Shown in pieces: positions 35,005-43,565 of a stretch of 64,000 bases of DNA. Where the stretch lies: NCBI RefSeq assembly GCF_900215205.1, contig NZ_OBDY01000033.1, positions 1 through 64,000 on the forward strand. Direction: 5' to 3'. Position numbers and translations under genes: made by a program. The notes under the pieces were generated by a model that worked only from the letters and a program-made list of their open reading frames with translations, was not told the DNA's origin and did no database searches. Numbering within the stretch: position 1 is the first letter of the stretch; each line of letters opens with the position of its first letter. Source of the stretch: Paractinoplanes atraurantiacus. GTDB taxonomy: Bacteria > Actinomycetota > Actinomycetes > Mycobacteriales > Micromonosporaceae.

Positions 35005-35033
35005 ACCGACACCCCGGTGGAGACCTGATAGCC

Positions 35034-36053
35034 ATGCACAGCCCGATGACCCGCCGTCGCGCCCTGTCCCTGTTCGGTGCCGCCTCCGTCGCGCTCACCG
35101 CGGCCGCCTGCGGGGCCCAGGACGACGAGCCGGCCGCGTCGGCGAGCGGCAAGTCGCTGCAAAAGGTCAAGGTCTCCCTCGACTGGACGCCCAACACCAA
35201 CCACACCGGCCTCTACGTGGCCCGGTCGAAGGGCTACTTCGCCGCCAACGGCCTCGACGTCGACATCGTGCAGCCGGGCGACACCGACCCGTCGGCCCTG
35301 GTCGCGGCGGGCAAGCTCGAGTTCGCCATCAGCGCCCAGGAGGCCCTGACCCAGGCCCGCGCCGAGGACGCCCCGATCGTCTCGATCGCCGCGATCATCC
35401 AGCACAACACCTCCGGCTTCGGCTCGCCGAAGGACCGCAACCTCACCCGCCCCGCCCAGTACGCCGGCAAGACGTACGGCGGCTACGGCGGCCCGGTCGA
35501 GGAGCCGCTGCTCAAGACGATCGTCAAGGCCGACGGCGGCGACCCGTCCAAGGTCAAGGTCGTCAATGTGGGCGAGGCCGACTTCTTCGCGGCCACCAAG
35601 AAGGGCATCGACCTCGAGTGGATCTTCTACGGCTGGACCGGCATCGAGGCCGAGCTGCGCGGCGAACCGGTGAACATCCAGTACGTCAAGGACTACGCGC
35701 CCGTGCTCGACTTCTACACCCCCATCCTGATCACCAGCGAGAAGCAGATCTCGTCGAACCCGGACGTGGTCAAGTCGTTCCTGGCCGCCACCTCCCAGGG
35801 CTACGGCTACGCCGCCGACAACCCGGCCGACGCCGCCGCGATCCTGCTCAAGGCCGCCCCCGACCTGGACAAGGACCTCGTCACCAAGAGCCAGGAGTGG
35901 CTCAGCCCCAAGTACAAGGACGACGCCGCCCGCTGGGGTGAGCAGAAGCCCGCCGTCTGGACCGATTTCGCCCAGTGGCTGTACGACCAGAAGGTCCTCA
36001 CGAAGCAGGTGGACGCCACCAAGGCCTTCACGAACGCCTTCCTTCCCCAATGA
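35034..36053 (+). CDS. NMT1/SsuA-type ABC substrate-binding lipoprotein
   Basis: ATG 35034 gives 339 residues; GGTGGAG lies 11 bases upstream, and an ATG at 35046 is an alternative. The N-terminus MTRRRALSLFGAASVALTAA followed by a lipobox cysteine combines a twin-arginine pattern with a lipoprotein site, so export by Tat as a lipoprotein is likely. The body follows the NMT1/THI5 fold: KVKVSLDWTPNTNHTGLYVA, GYFAANGLDVDIVQPG, YGGYGGPVEEPLLKTI. Family ligands are sulfonates, nitrate, taurine or thiamine pyrimidine. The downstream rhodanese and LLM monooxygenase genes favour an organosulfur compound. Confidence 0.85.
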   Translation: MHSPMTRRRALSLFGAASVALTAAACGAQDDEPAASASGKSLQKVKVSLDWTPNTNHTGLYVARSKGYFAANGLDVDIVQPGDTDPSALVAAGKLEFAISAQEALTQARAEDAPIVSIAAIIQHNTSGFGSPKDRNLTRPAQYAGKTYGGYGGPVEEPLLKTIVKADGGDPSKVKVVNVGEADFFAATKKGIDLEWIFYGWTGIEAELRGEPVNIQYVKDYAPVLDFYTPILITSEKQISSNPDVVKSFLAATSQGYGYAADNPADAAAILLKAAPDLDKDLVTKSQEWLSPKYKDDAARWGEQKPAVWTDFAQWLYDQKVLTKQVDATKAFTNAFLPQ

Positions 36054-36820
36054 GACGGCCTGCCCTCGGCATGAGGCGCTGGCTCCCCCCGACACTCACC
36101 GTCGTCGGGCTCCTGATCCTCTGGCAGGTCTACACGACGGTCTCGGGCATCGAGTCCTGGCTGCTGCCCAGCCCCAAGGACATCTGGGACGCTTTCGTCG
36201 ACCAGCGCGACGTCCTGGCCACCCACACCCTCGCCACGACCGAGCTCACGCTGCTGGGCTTCGCCGCCGGTGTGGCCACCGGCTTGCTCGTCGCGGTTCT
36301 GCTCCATCTGATTCCGGGTGTACGGGCGGCCGTCTACCCGCTGCTGGTGATCAGCCAGAACGTCCCGACGATCGCGATCGCTCCCCTGCTGGTGGTCTGG
36401 CTCGGCTTCGGCATCGCCCCCAAGCTCGTCGTGATCGTGCTGGTCTGCTTCTTTCCGGTCGCGGTGGCCACCCTCGACGGGCTCGGCCGCAGCGACGCCG
36501 CGATCAACGACTACATGCTGATGAGCGGGGCCAACCGCCGGCAGCTGTTCACCAAGCTCCAGTGGCCGGCCGCGCTGCCGGCCATGTTCTCCGGCCTGAA
36601 GATCGCCGCCACCTACAGCGTGCTCGGCGCGATCATCGCCGAGTGGCTGGGCAGCGAGGAGGGCATCGGCCGCTACATGATCGCGCAGAAGTCGGCGTTC
36701 CGGGCCGACCGGCTCTTCGTCGCCATCGCGATCATCGTGGTGCTCGCCCTGGCCATCTTCGGCCTGGTGCGCCTGGCCGAGAAGCTCACGATCAGGGGGA
36801 GGGCCAGTGGCCGCTCTTGA
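36050..36820 (+). CDS. ABC transporter permease, SsuC/ThiX type
   Basis: ATG 36050 overlaps the lipoprotein stop as ATGA; a longer frame upstream is only a shadow. The 256-residue protein has about six helices and the EAA loop GANRRQLFTKLQWPAALPAM that docks to the ATPase. The WLLPSPKDIWDAF stretch after the first helix is typical of the sulfonate/nitrate/taurine permease family. It would form a homodimer with the ATPase encoded next, which overlaps this gene by 14 bases. Confidence 0.9.
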   Translation: MRRPALGMRRWLPPTLTVVGLLILWQVYTTVSGIESWLLPSPKDIWDAFVDQRDVLATHTLATTELTLLGFAAGVATGLLVAVLLHLIPGVRAAVYPLLVISQNVPTIAIAPLLVVWLGFGIAPKLVVIVLVCFFPVAVATLDGLGRSDAAINDYMLMSGANRRQLFTKLQWPAALPAMFSGLKIAATYSVLGAIIAEWLGSEEGIGRYMIAQKSAFRADRLFVAIAIIVVLALAIFGLVRLAEKLTIRGRASGRS

Positions 36821-37556
36821 GGTATCCGAGCTCTCTCACAGCTTCGGCTCTTTGGATGTTCTATCCGACATTTCGCTGCGGGTCGGGCAAGGCGAGTTCG
36901 TCTCCATCGTCGGCCCGTCCGGCAGTGGCAAGAGCACGCTGTTCCACCTGGTCGGCGGTCTCCTGAAACCGACGGCCGGCAAGATCAGCATCGGTGGCGA
37001 GGATGCGGTCGGCCGTCGCGGCCTCATCGGTTACATGCCGCAGGCCCCGGCGCTCATGCCCTGGCGGACGATCGAGGACAACGTCGTGCTCGCTCGGGAG
37101 CTTGGAGGCGTACGCAAGAAAGAAGCTCGTGGTCTTGCCCGGGAATGGCTGAGCAAGGTCGGCCTGGACGGCTTCGCCAGGTCGTACCCCCATCAGCTCT
37201 CCGGCGGCATGCAGCAGCGCGTCGCCTTCCTGCGGGCGCTGCTGGCCGACAAGGAGCTGATCTGCCTGGACGAGCCGTTCAGCGCGCTCGACGCCATGCT
37301 GCGGGCCGAGATGCACCGCTGGCTGCTCGACATCTGGGAGCAGAACCGCCGCTCGATCCTGTTCGTCACGCACAGCATCGAGGAGGCCCTGCTGCTCTCC
37401 GACAGCGTGTACGTGTTCACCCGCCGCCCGGCGACCGTCCTGGAACGTGTCGAGGTGCCCTTCGACCGCCCGCGTCGCGACGAGGTCGTCGACGATCCCA
37501 CCTTCATCCGCCTGCGCCGCCGGCTGACCGACCTGTTGACTGCGAGTCCCCGATGA
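36807..37556 (+). CDS. ABC transporter ATP-binding protein, SsuB type
   Basis: The 249-residue protein starts at GTG 36807. It has Walker A GPSGSGKST, Q-loop YMPQAPALMPWRT, signature LSGGMQQRV, Walker B LICLDEPFSALD and the switch His in VTHSIEEAL. The MPWRT after the Q-loop is characteristic of the SsuB/TauB/NrtD branch. It powers uptake through the permease encoded upstream. Its stop overlaps the next start as ATGA. Confidence 0.92.
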   Translation: MAALEVSELSHSFGSLDVLSDISLRVGQGEFVSIVGPSGSGKSTLFHLVGGLLKPTAGKISIGGEDAVGRRGLIGYMPQAPALMPWRTIEDNVVLARELGGVRKKEARGLAREWLSKVGLDGFARSYPHQLSGGMQQRVAFLRALLADKELICLDEPFSALDAMLRAEMHRWLLDIWEQNRRSILFVTHSIEEALLLSDSVYVFTRRPATVLERVEVPFDRPRRDEVVDDPTFIRLRRRLTDLLTASPR

Positions 37557-38464
37557 CCCACCTGCGTGTGATGCTCGAGTACTTCCACCCCTGGACGAAC
37601 GCCGCCGGCTTCTACGTGGCGAGCCGCGAGGGCTGGTACGCCGACGCGGGCCTCGACGTCGAACTGACCGTCTTCGACGCGCTGCGTGGCGACACCCTCG
37701 AGCACCTGGCCCGCGGCGAAGTGCACTTCGGTGTCTTTCCGACAAACCGGCTTCTCGTACGGCGGGCCGCCGGCCAGCCGCTGCGCGGAGTCGCGTCGAT
37801 CAACCATCGCGCGATGGAGACCATCCAGACGGTCACCGGCCGAGGAATCACCCGCCCCCGCGACCTCGAGGGCAAGCGCCTGGCCCTGAACCCGACCCCG
37901 CGCGGCGTGGCGATGGTCAACCACCTGGTGGCCACCGACGGCGGCGACCCGTCCAAGGTCGTCCTGGTCGACAGTGGCCACCGCGAGCTGAGCGTCGACG
38001 ACATCGCCGCCGGCGAGGTGGACGCCACGTTCGGCGGCTACTGGGCGTGGGACGCCCTGATCGCCCGGTTGCCGCAGGACCAGCGCATCGTGTGGCCGGT
38101 CGACGAGATCGGCGCTCCCCCGTACCACAGCTACCTGCTGGGCACGGGTCCCGCGCTGCAAGGCCAGGACGACCTGGTGGCCACCTTCCTGGAGGTCACC
38201 GAGCGCGGCTACCGGGCCGCCACGGACGATCCGGCCGCGACGTTGCGCGTCCTCGACCACGTCATCCCGTACTTCCCCCGCGCCATGCTGGCCCGCTCAC
38301 TGGAGCTGATCGCCCCCACGTGGTGGCACGAGGGCCGCTGGGGCGAGATCCGCCCGGAGCTCATGGACCCGTACACCGCGTGGCTGGCCGCCGCCGGCAT
38401 CCTCCCGCCCACCTTCGACTGGCATTCCGCGATCGCCGAGGTCCCCCGGGCGGTGCCGCGGTGA
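37553..38464 (+). CDS. NMT1/THI5-like substrate-binding-fold protein without signal peptide
   Basis: The 303-residue protein begins directly with MTHLRVMLEYFHPWTNAAGF, the first strand of the NMT1/THI5 fold, so it is predicted to be cytoplasmic. Further fold features are YADAGLDVELTVFD, LARGEVHFGVFPTNRL, LEGKRLALNPTPRG and GEVDATFGGYWAWDAL. It is a clear relative of the lipoprotein at 35034. It contains no cysteine, so it lacks the CCCFC motif of THI5 pyrimidine synthases and is not one. A cytosolic ligand-binding or sensing protein, or a carrier handing substrate to the enzymes downstream, is possible. It overlaps both neighbours. Confidence 0.75.
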   Translation: MTHLRVMLEYFHPWTNAAGFYVASREGWYADAGLDVELTVFDALRGDTLEHLARGEVHFGVFPTNRLLVRRAAGQPLRGVASINHRAMETIQTVTGRGITRPRDLEGKRLALNPTPRGVAMVNHLVATDGGDPSKVVLVDSGHRELSVDDIAAGEVDATFGGYWAWDALIARLPQDQRIVWPVDEIGAPPYHSYLLGTGPALQGQDDLVATFLEVTERGYRAATDDPAATLRVLDHVIPYFPRAMLARSLELIAPTWWHEGRWGEIRPELMDPYTAWLAAAGILPPTFDWHSAIAEVPRAVPR

Positions 38465-40161
38465 CAGCGCCGCTCATAAGCCCAACAGAGCTTGCCGTAC
38501 GAGCGGACGCCCACCTGATCCTCGACGCGACGGTAGAGCTCCCGTCCGCCACGTTCGACGGCGACCACAGGGCGACGTCGGGCTTCCCGGGTTGGCAGGC
38601 CGCCCACATCCCCGGCTCCCACCACGCCGACCTGCTCACGACGTTCAGCGACCCCGACGCCCCGTACCACTTCGCCCACCCCAACCCCGCCGCTTTGACC
38701 GCGGCTCTTTCCGCGTTGGGCTTGATCACCGGCACCCCGGTAGTCGTCTACGACCGAGCGGGCGGCATCTGGGCCGCCCGCCTCTGGTACCTCCTGGACT
38801 GGATAGGCATACCCACCCAGGTCCTGGACGGCGGCTTGGCCGCGTGGCGCAACGCCGGCCTCCCCGTGGAGTCAGTCAGCACCCCACACACCCCAGCCGT
38901 CACCCACCCCACCTCGGCCACCGCCCGGCCTGACGAGCCTGCCGTGCGGACGGGCGGCCTGACTCCGCGGCTGAAGGACGGTCGCTGGGTCACGCGCGAC
39001 GACCTCGAGCGCTGGCTCGCCGGCGACGTCGAGGCCTCGGTGCAGTGCGCGCTCAACCCGGAGGCGTTCCGCGGCGACGTACCCACCCGCTACTCCCGCC
39101 GCGGCCACCTGCCCGGCAGCGGCAACCTCCCCGCCCGCCTGCTCAACACCCCCGACGGCCGCCTCCTCCCACCCGGCCAGCTCCGGCCGGTGCTCAGCGA
39201 CCTCCTCGACGACCCTCGCCCGCTCTGGCTGTACTGCGGCGGCGGCATCTCAGCCGCCGCCCTGGCCTTGGCCCTCGCCGTGGCCGGCCGCGACGACGTG
39301 GCCCTCTACGACGGCTCGCTCGAAGAGTGGTCCGCCGACCCGTCCCGGCCGCTCACTCTCGGCTCCGAGCCCACCCCCGGCCACCCGGCCACCGCACACC
39401 CGGATTCGGCCGCGCAGCCGGATTCGACCGCGCACCCGAGGTCGGCGGCGCGCCCGGAGCCGGCCCTGCGCCCGGAGTCCGCCGCTCCCGTCGCGCACCC
39501 GGAGCCGGCCGCGCGCCCGGAGCCCGCCGCGTACCCGGGTTCGGCCGCGCACCCGGAGCAGGCCGCGCGCCCGGAGCCCGTTCCTCCCGCCGCGCGCCCG
39601 GAGTCCGCCGTGCGCGCAAATTCGGAAGTGCGCACAAATTCGGCCGCACGCACGGATTCGGCCGCACCCACAGATTCGGCCACACACACGGATTCGGCCG
39701 CAACCGCCGAGAGCGGCGCAACGCCAGACCGGGTGGCGCATCGGATTGCCGCGGGGGCGGCGGTGGCCGTGCGGTTGAGTGATGCCGTGCGGGAGCTGGT
39801 CGACCGGCCCGAGTTCGCGGTGTTGGCCACTGCTGAGCCGGATGGGTCGTCGCAGCTCAGCGTCATGTGGCTCGGGCGCGACGGGGACAATCTGGTCATG
39901 GCCACGAAGGGCGGGCGCCGCAAGGTCCGCAACATCCGCCGCGATCCCCGGGTCACCGTGCTCGTCCACGACCGGCGGGCGCCGACCCGCTACGTCGAGA
40001 TCCGCGGCCACGCCACGGTCGTCGGCGAAGGCGGCTCGGCTCTGGTGAACGAGCTCGCCCGCCGCTACACCGGCCGGGATCACGTCATAGGCGACCCCGG
40101 TGAGGAAGCCGACCGCGTAGTGCTGCGGATCGTGCCCGAGCGTGTCGTCGAGCAGCTATGA
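38461..40161 (+). CDS. Fusion of two rhodanese domains, a repetitive linker and a PPOX flavin/F420 domain
   Basis: GTG 38461 overlaps the previous stop. The 566-residue product has an inactive rhodanese domain (about 1-140, with VVYDRAGGIWAARLWYLLD instead of a catalytic Cys) and an active one (about 165-300) with LYCGGGISAAALALAL (Cys259). This pair is the thiosulfate/3-mercaptopyruvate sulfurtransferase layout. Residues about 305-420 are a low-complexity Ala/Pro/Glu/Ser linker of six-residue repeats. The end (about 435-566) is a PPOX-class split-barrel domain (EFAVLATAEPDGSSQLSVMW, RRKVRNIRRDPRVTVLV) of the F420- or FMN-binding kind. Sulfur transfer and redox chemistry are joined in one chain. 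Confidence 0.82.
   Translation: MTAPLISPTELAVRADAHLILDATVELPSATFDGDHRATSGFPGWQAAHIPGSHHADLLTTFSDPDAPYHFAHPNPAALTAALSALGLITGTPVVVYDRAGGIWAARLWYLLDWIGIPTQVLDGGLAAWRNAGLPVESVSTPHTPAVTHPTSATARPDEPAVRTGGLTPRLKDGRWVTRDDLERWLAGDVEASVQCALNPEAFRGDVPTRYSRRGHLPGSGNLPARLLNTPDGRLLPPGQLRPVLSDLLDDPRPLWLYCGGGISAAALALALAVAGRDDVALYDGSLEEWSADPSRPLTLGSEPTPGHPATAHPDSAAQPDSTAHPRSAARPEPALRPESAAPVAHPEPAARPEPAAYPGSAAHPEQAARPEPVPPAARPESAVRANSEVRTNSAARTDSAAPTDSATHTDSAATAESGATPDRVAHRIAAGAAVAVRLSDAVRELVDRPEFAVLATAEPDGSSQLSVMWLGRDGDNLVMATKGGRRKVRNIRRDPRVTVLVHDRRAPTRYVEIRGHATVVGEGGSALVNELARRYTGRDHVIGDPGEEADRVVLRIVPERVVEQL
39376..39720. repeat. Degenerate 18-bp repeats encoding the fusion linker
   Basis: About nineteen in-frame copies of an 18-base unit, of the GCGCGCCCGGAGCC type, encode AAxPxS/P hexapeptides. 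The 3' third turns into ACA/GAT-rich units (ARTDSA, APTDSA). The array is confined to the linker. Confidence 0.8.
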
Positions 40162-40706
40162 CGAGCGCGGACGCGGTGATCGCGTGGGCGCGCGGGCTGT
40201 CCCCGGCGGCGGGTGGCACACGGGTGGTGGCGGTCGAGGGGCGGTCCGGCGCGGGGAAGACCGAGCTGGCTCTCAGGCTGGCGGCCGCGCTCTCAGCGCC
40301 GCTCATCCGGATGGACGACCTCTATCCGGGGTGGGACGGGCTGCGCGGTGGGGTCACCGCGTTGCACGACTGGGTGCTCAAGCCGCTGGCCGACGGTGAG
40401 CCGGTGCGGTGGCGGAGCTGGGACTGGGCCGCGGACCGGTACGCCGGCTGGCACGAGGTGCCGCGCGGCGACAGCCTCGTGGTGGAGGGGGTGGGGTGCG
40501 GCGCGCGCGTGCTGGCCCCGTACATCAGCGGTCTGGTCTGGATCGAGGTTCCGGACGCGCTGCGCCGGGAGCGGGCCCTCGCGCGCGACGGCGCCACCTA
40601 TGAGCCGCACTGGGAGCGCTGGGCGCGCCAGGAGGACGAGTTCTACGGCACCGACGACGTGCGCGGGCGGGCCGATCTGATCATCGACGGCAGTGTGGAG
40701 CGGTAA
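40158..40706 (+). CDS. P-loop nucleoside/small-molecule kinase-like protein
   Basis: The 182-residue protein has Walker A VEGRSGAGKT (28-35 for the loop), a uridine-kinase-like acid LIRMDDLYPGWDGL, RWRSWDWAADR, and a LID region with DALRRERALARDGATYEPHW. This is the uridine kinase/AAA_33 fold. The phosphate acceptor is unknown. Its ATG overlaps the fusion gene's stop (ATGA), and the monooxygenase gene starts three bases after it, so it is inside the organosulfur operon although its role there is unclear. Confidence 0.78.
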   Translation: MTSADAVIAWARGLSPAAGGTRVVAVEGRSGAGKTELALRLAAALSAPLIRMDDLYPGWDGLRGGVTALHDWVLKPLADGEPVRWRSWDWAADRYAGWHEVPRGDSLVVEGVGCGARVLAPYISGLVWIEVPDALRRERALARDGATYEPHWERWARQEDEFYGTDDVRGRADLIIDGSVER

Positions 40707-40709
40707 GAG

Positions 40710-42080
40710 ATGAGCGAGCAGCGGATCCGGCTCAACGGGTTGCGGCAGTCGACGGTCGGGCACACGGCGATCGGGCTGTGGCGGCACCCGGACAGCCAGG
40801 CGCACCGGTACCGGGACCTGTCCTACTGGGTCGACACCGCCCGGATCCTCGAGCGGGGGCGTTTCGACGCGCTCTTCATCGCGGACGCGCTCGGCCCGCT
40901 CGACGTCTATCAGGGCAGCGTCGACGCGGCGCTGCGCGACGGCATCCAGACCCCGACCGACGACCCGCTGCTGGCGATCAGCGCGATGGCGGCGGCCACC
41001 GAACGGCTCGGCTTCTCGGTCACGGTCTCGTCGACCTACGAGCAGCCGTACGCCTTCGCCCGCAAGATGACCACGCTGGACCACCTGACCAACGGCCGGA
41101 TCGGCTGGAACATCGTCACCTCGGCCCTGGACAGCGCCGCCCGCAACCTCGGCCTGGACAAGCAGCTCCCGCACGACCAGCGATACGCGGTGGCCGAGGA
41201 GTTCATGGACGTCGTCTACAAGCTGTGGGAGTCGAGCTGGGCCGACGACGCCGTGGTGCAGGACGTGGAGGCCGGCGTCTTCGTGGACCCGTCGAGGGTG
41301 CGGCCCGTCGCGCACGAGGGCGAGTATTACCGCGTGCCCGGCATCGCCCTGTCGGAGCCGGGCGTGCAGCGCACCCCCGTTCTCTACCAGGCGGGCACGT
41401 CGAAGGTGGGCCGCGCGTTCGCCGCCCGGCACGCCGAGGGCGTCTTCCTGTCCACCTATCTGCCGTCGATGGCCCGCGGCCTGGTCGACGACGTGCGGCG
41501 GCGGGCCGCCGAGAACGGCCGTGACCCGCTGTCGCTCAAGTTCTTCGCGATCGCCACGGTGATCGTGGCCGAGACCGACGAGGCGGCCGCGGCCAAGCTG
41601 GCCGACTATCAGCGATACGCCAGCGTCGAGGGCGCGCTGGCCCGCTGGAGCGCGCTGATGCACATCGACCTGTCGGCCCTGGATCTCGACAAGCCTTTGG
41701 AGTACGTCGACACGGACGGCATCCGCGGCATGGTCGAGCTTTTCACCACCCTCGACCCGTCGCGCACCTGGACCCCGCGCGCGATCGCCGAGTTCGTCGG
41801 CGTGGGCGGCGGCGGCCCGGTGATCGTCGGCAGTCCCACCACTGTCGCCGACGAGCTGGAGCGCTGGATCGACGAGTCGGGTGTGGACGGCTTCAACATC
41901 GCCGACCCGGTCCCGCCGGTCACCTTCCGCGATTTCGCCGACCTGGTCGTCCCCGAGCTTCAGCGCCGCGGCCGCGTGTGGCGCGACTACGAGGGCGGCA
42001 CCTTGCGCGAGCACTTCCACGGCCCGGGCGTAACCCGCGCCCGCGCCGACCACCCAGCGGCGCAATATCGTCGGCTCTGA
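40710..42080 (+). CDS. LLM-class FMN-dependent monooxygenase, NtaA/SnaA/DszA type
   Basis: The 456-residue TIM-barrel flavoenzyme shows WVDTARILERGRFDALFIAD, a strand-turn FSVTVSSTYEQPYAFARKM, LTNGRIGWNIVTS (FMN site) and TPVLYQAGTSKVGRAFAARH. This branch uses reduced flavin and O2 to cleave or oxidise nitrilotriacetate, dibenzothiophene sulfone, alkylated cysteines and similar compounds. Being last in the operon behind the SsuABC-type importer, it probably attacks the imported organosulfur compound. A flavin reductase is not encoded nearby, unless the PPOX domain serves. The gene starts three bases after the kinase. Confidence 0.88.
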   Translation: MSEQRIRLNGLRQSTVGHTAIGLWRHPDSQAHRYRDLSYWVDTARILERGRFDALFIADALGPLDVYQGSVDAALRDGIQTPTDDPLLAISAMAAATERLGFSVTVSSTYEQPYAFARKMTTLDHLTNGRIGWNIVTSALDSAARNLGLDKQLPHDQRYAVAEEFMDVVYKLWESSWADDAVVQDVEAGVFVDPSRVRPVAHEGEYYRVPGIALSEPGVQRTPVLYQAGTSKVGRAFAARHAEGVFLSTYLPSMARGLVDDVRRRAAENGRDPLSLKFFAIATVIVAETDEAAAAKLADYQRYASVEGALARWSALMHIDLSALDLDKPLEYVDTDGIRGMVELFTTLDPSRTWTPRAIAEFVGVGGGGPVIVGSPTTVADELERWIDESGVDGFNIADPVPPVTFRDFADLVVPELQRRGRVWRDYEGGTLREHFHGPGVTRARADHPAAQYRRL

Positions 42081-42110
42081 CATCGCAGCTATCGAGGGCA
42101 GAGAAGGCCG

Positions 42111-42455
42111 ATGACAACCAGGACCACGGAATGGCGGCCCGGCCGAAGCCTGCCGGCCGTCGTCGCGACTTGCGCCTATGTCGTCGTCGTGGCCGTGCTC
42201 GTGGCCGTCTCGTCGCTGACCGGGGACTCGATCGGGCCCGCGCTCTATCTCACCGCCGCGGCCCTGACACTGCCGATGGGCTTCCTGATCTACCCAGCGC
42301 TGTGGGCGAACTCCATCGCCACAGCCATTCTCGGCCTCAGCCCGGGCCACGAGGCGGCGGTGGCCCGGGGCGGGGTCGTGGTGGTCTTCTGCCTCGCGGC
42401 TCTCGCCAACGCCGCGGTGGCCCGCCTGCTCTGGCAGGTGATCCGCCGGCGCTGA
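42111..42455 (+). CDS. Small integral membrane protein (SCO4225-like)
   Basis: The 114-residue protein has about three hydrophobic helices (about 14-34, 42-62 and 84-108). It has no recognised catalytic motif and resembles small streptomycete membrane proteins of the SCO4225 kind by layout only. The ATG follows a GAGGGCAGAGAAGG stretch. It begins 30 bases after the monooxygenase and may be co-transcribed, but its function is unknown. It ends just before the convergent EamA gene. Confidence 0.6.
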   Translation: MTTRTTEWRPGRSLPAVVATCAYVVVVAVLVAVSSLTGDSIGPALYLTAAALTLPMGFLIYPALWANSIATAILGLSPGHEAAVARGGVVVVFCLAALANAAVARLLWQVIRRR

Positions 42456-42458
42456 CCG

Positions 42459-43469
42459 TCAGTCGGCGGCGACGACCGGCGCCCGCGTGACAGCCGGCGC
42501 CTCAGCCGACAAGGCAACCGAAGCGGCAGGCGAAGCGGGCGCGGGCGGCGCGGAAGGTGAAGCGGCCGGCTGCTCGGAGGGGATCGAGGCGATGCCGGCC
42601 AGGATGAGGACGCCGCCGAGCAGCTGCAGCGGGCTCAGCGACTCGCCCAGGACCAGCCACGCGAAGACCGACGCGAAGACCACTTCGAGAAGCCCCACGA
42701 ACGAGGCCAGGCGGGAGCCCAGCCGGGCCGACCCCGCGATCCCCGTGGCGTACGCGATAGCCGTCCCCACGATCGCCACTACCAGCAGCGGCAGCCACCA
42801 CGGGGCGGTCGAGTTCACCACCGTGACGTCCGTCATGACCGTCCGGAACGGGACCAGGCCCACCGCCGACGCCACCGCCAGGGTCAGGCTTCCGAGGATC
42901 AGGCCCGACGAGGCCAGCGCGACCGGCGGCAACCCGTCGTTGGGCCTCGCCGCCACCACGAAGTACACCGCGCAGCCGATCGCCGCCGCGAAGGCCAGGG
43001 CCAGCCCCCACACGTCCACCGCCCGCAGCGCCCCCGGACCGATCACCAGCACCAGGCCGCCGATCGCCAGGACCGAGCCGAGCAACACCATCGGGCGGGG
43101 CGTACGCCGTGTGGTCGCCCACGTGAACAGCACCAGCAGCAGCGGCGCCAGATATTCGATCAGCAGCGCCGTCGACACCGGTATCCGCGAGATCGCCGCG
43201 AAGTACGCGAGCTGCGTGAACGCCACCGCGATCACACCCATCCCGAGGACCCGCCACCGCCCGCGCCACAGCGCCGGCCAGCGCCCCCGCAACGAGATGA
43301 TCAGCAGCGGGAGCAGCACCACTCCCCCGGTCAGGGCCCTGATCGTCACCGCCGCCGCCGGCGACCAGCCCGCCTCCAGCAGCGGTTTGATGAACGCGCC
43401 GGACGTTCCGAACGAGACCGCTGAGGTCACGGCGATGACCAGACCCACGGACTTGGCCGAGAACTTCAT
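42459..43469 (-). CDS. EamA (DMT-superfamily) transporter
   Basis: The 336-residue protein has ten predicted helices in two EamA repeats (FGTSGAFIKPLLEAGWSPAA opens the first; the second ends LLEVVFASVFAWLVLGESLS then PLQLLGG). An Ala/Pro-rich cytoplasmic tail of about 40 residues follows. These transporters export amino acids or drug-like metabolites; the substrate cannot be read off. It is divergent from the CGNR regulator gene and shares its intergenic region, so it is probably controlled by it. Confidence 0.88.
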   Translation of the reverse strand: MKFSAKSVGLVIAVTSAVSFGTSGAFIKPLLEAGWSPAAAVTIRALTGGVVLLPLLIISLRGRWPALWRGRWRVLGMGVIAVAFTQLAYFAAISRIPVSTALLIEYLAPLLLVLFTWATTRRTPRPMVLLGSVLAIGGLVLVIGPGALRAVDVWGLALAFAAAIGCAVYFVVAARPNDGLPPVALASSGLILGSLTLAVASAVGLVPFRTVMTDVTVVNSTAPWWLPLLVVAIVGTAIAYATGIAGSARLGSRLASFVGLLEVVFASVFAWLVLGESLSPLQLLGGVLILAGIASIPSEQPAASPSAPPAPASPAASVALSAEAPAVTRAPVVAAD

Positions 43470-43499
43470 GGCACCCCACCTTGATCGCTGTCATGAGCT

Positions 43500-43565
43500 A
43501 AATTGCTTATACCCCTGACGCTAGGCTCGTACCTGTGAGGAGTCAAATTGCTTTTTGCCCCTGAC
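43500..43565. repeat. Two direct copies of AAATTGCTT..CCCCTGAC in the EamA/CGNR intergenic region
   Basis: Copy 1 (43500-43519, AAATTGCTTATACCCCTGAC) and copy 2 (43545-43565, AAATTGCTTTTTGCCCCTGAC) differ by a few bases and one insertion. Their centres are about 45 bases apart. Copy 2 covers the TTG start of the CGNR gene. They look like operator half-sites for autoregulation. Confidence 0.6.
43518..43546 (-). promoter_or_regulatory. Promoter of the EamA gene
   Basis: On the reverse strand TTGACT (43541-43546) and TAGCGT (43518-43523) are spaced by 17 bases. The -35 and the region after the -10 overlap the two direct repeats described for this intergenic region. Confidence 0.55.

Noticed and set aside
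34921..35033. Possible TPP riboswitch before the NMT1-type lipoprotein gene (CCGGCGTAGG and CTGATCTG pieces resemble it)
   Set aside because: The essential CUGAGA element is missing and the pieces are in the wrong order and spacing.
37553..38464. THI5-type pyrimidine synthase
   Set aside because: The protein contains no cysteine, so the CCCFC motif of that enzyme is absent.
39376..39720. CRISPR-like array
   Set aside because: The 18-bp repeats are contiguous, degenerate and in frame within a gene; no spacers or cas genes are present. No CRISPR array was found anywhere in the window.
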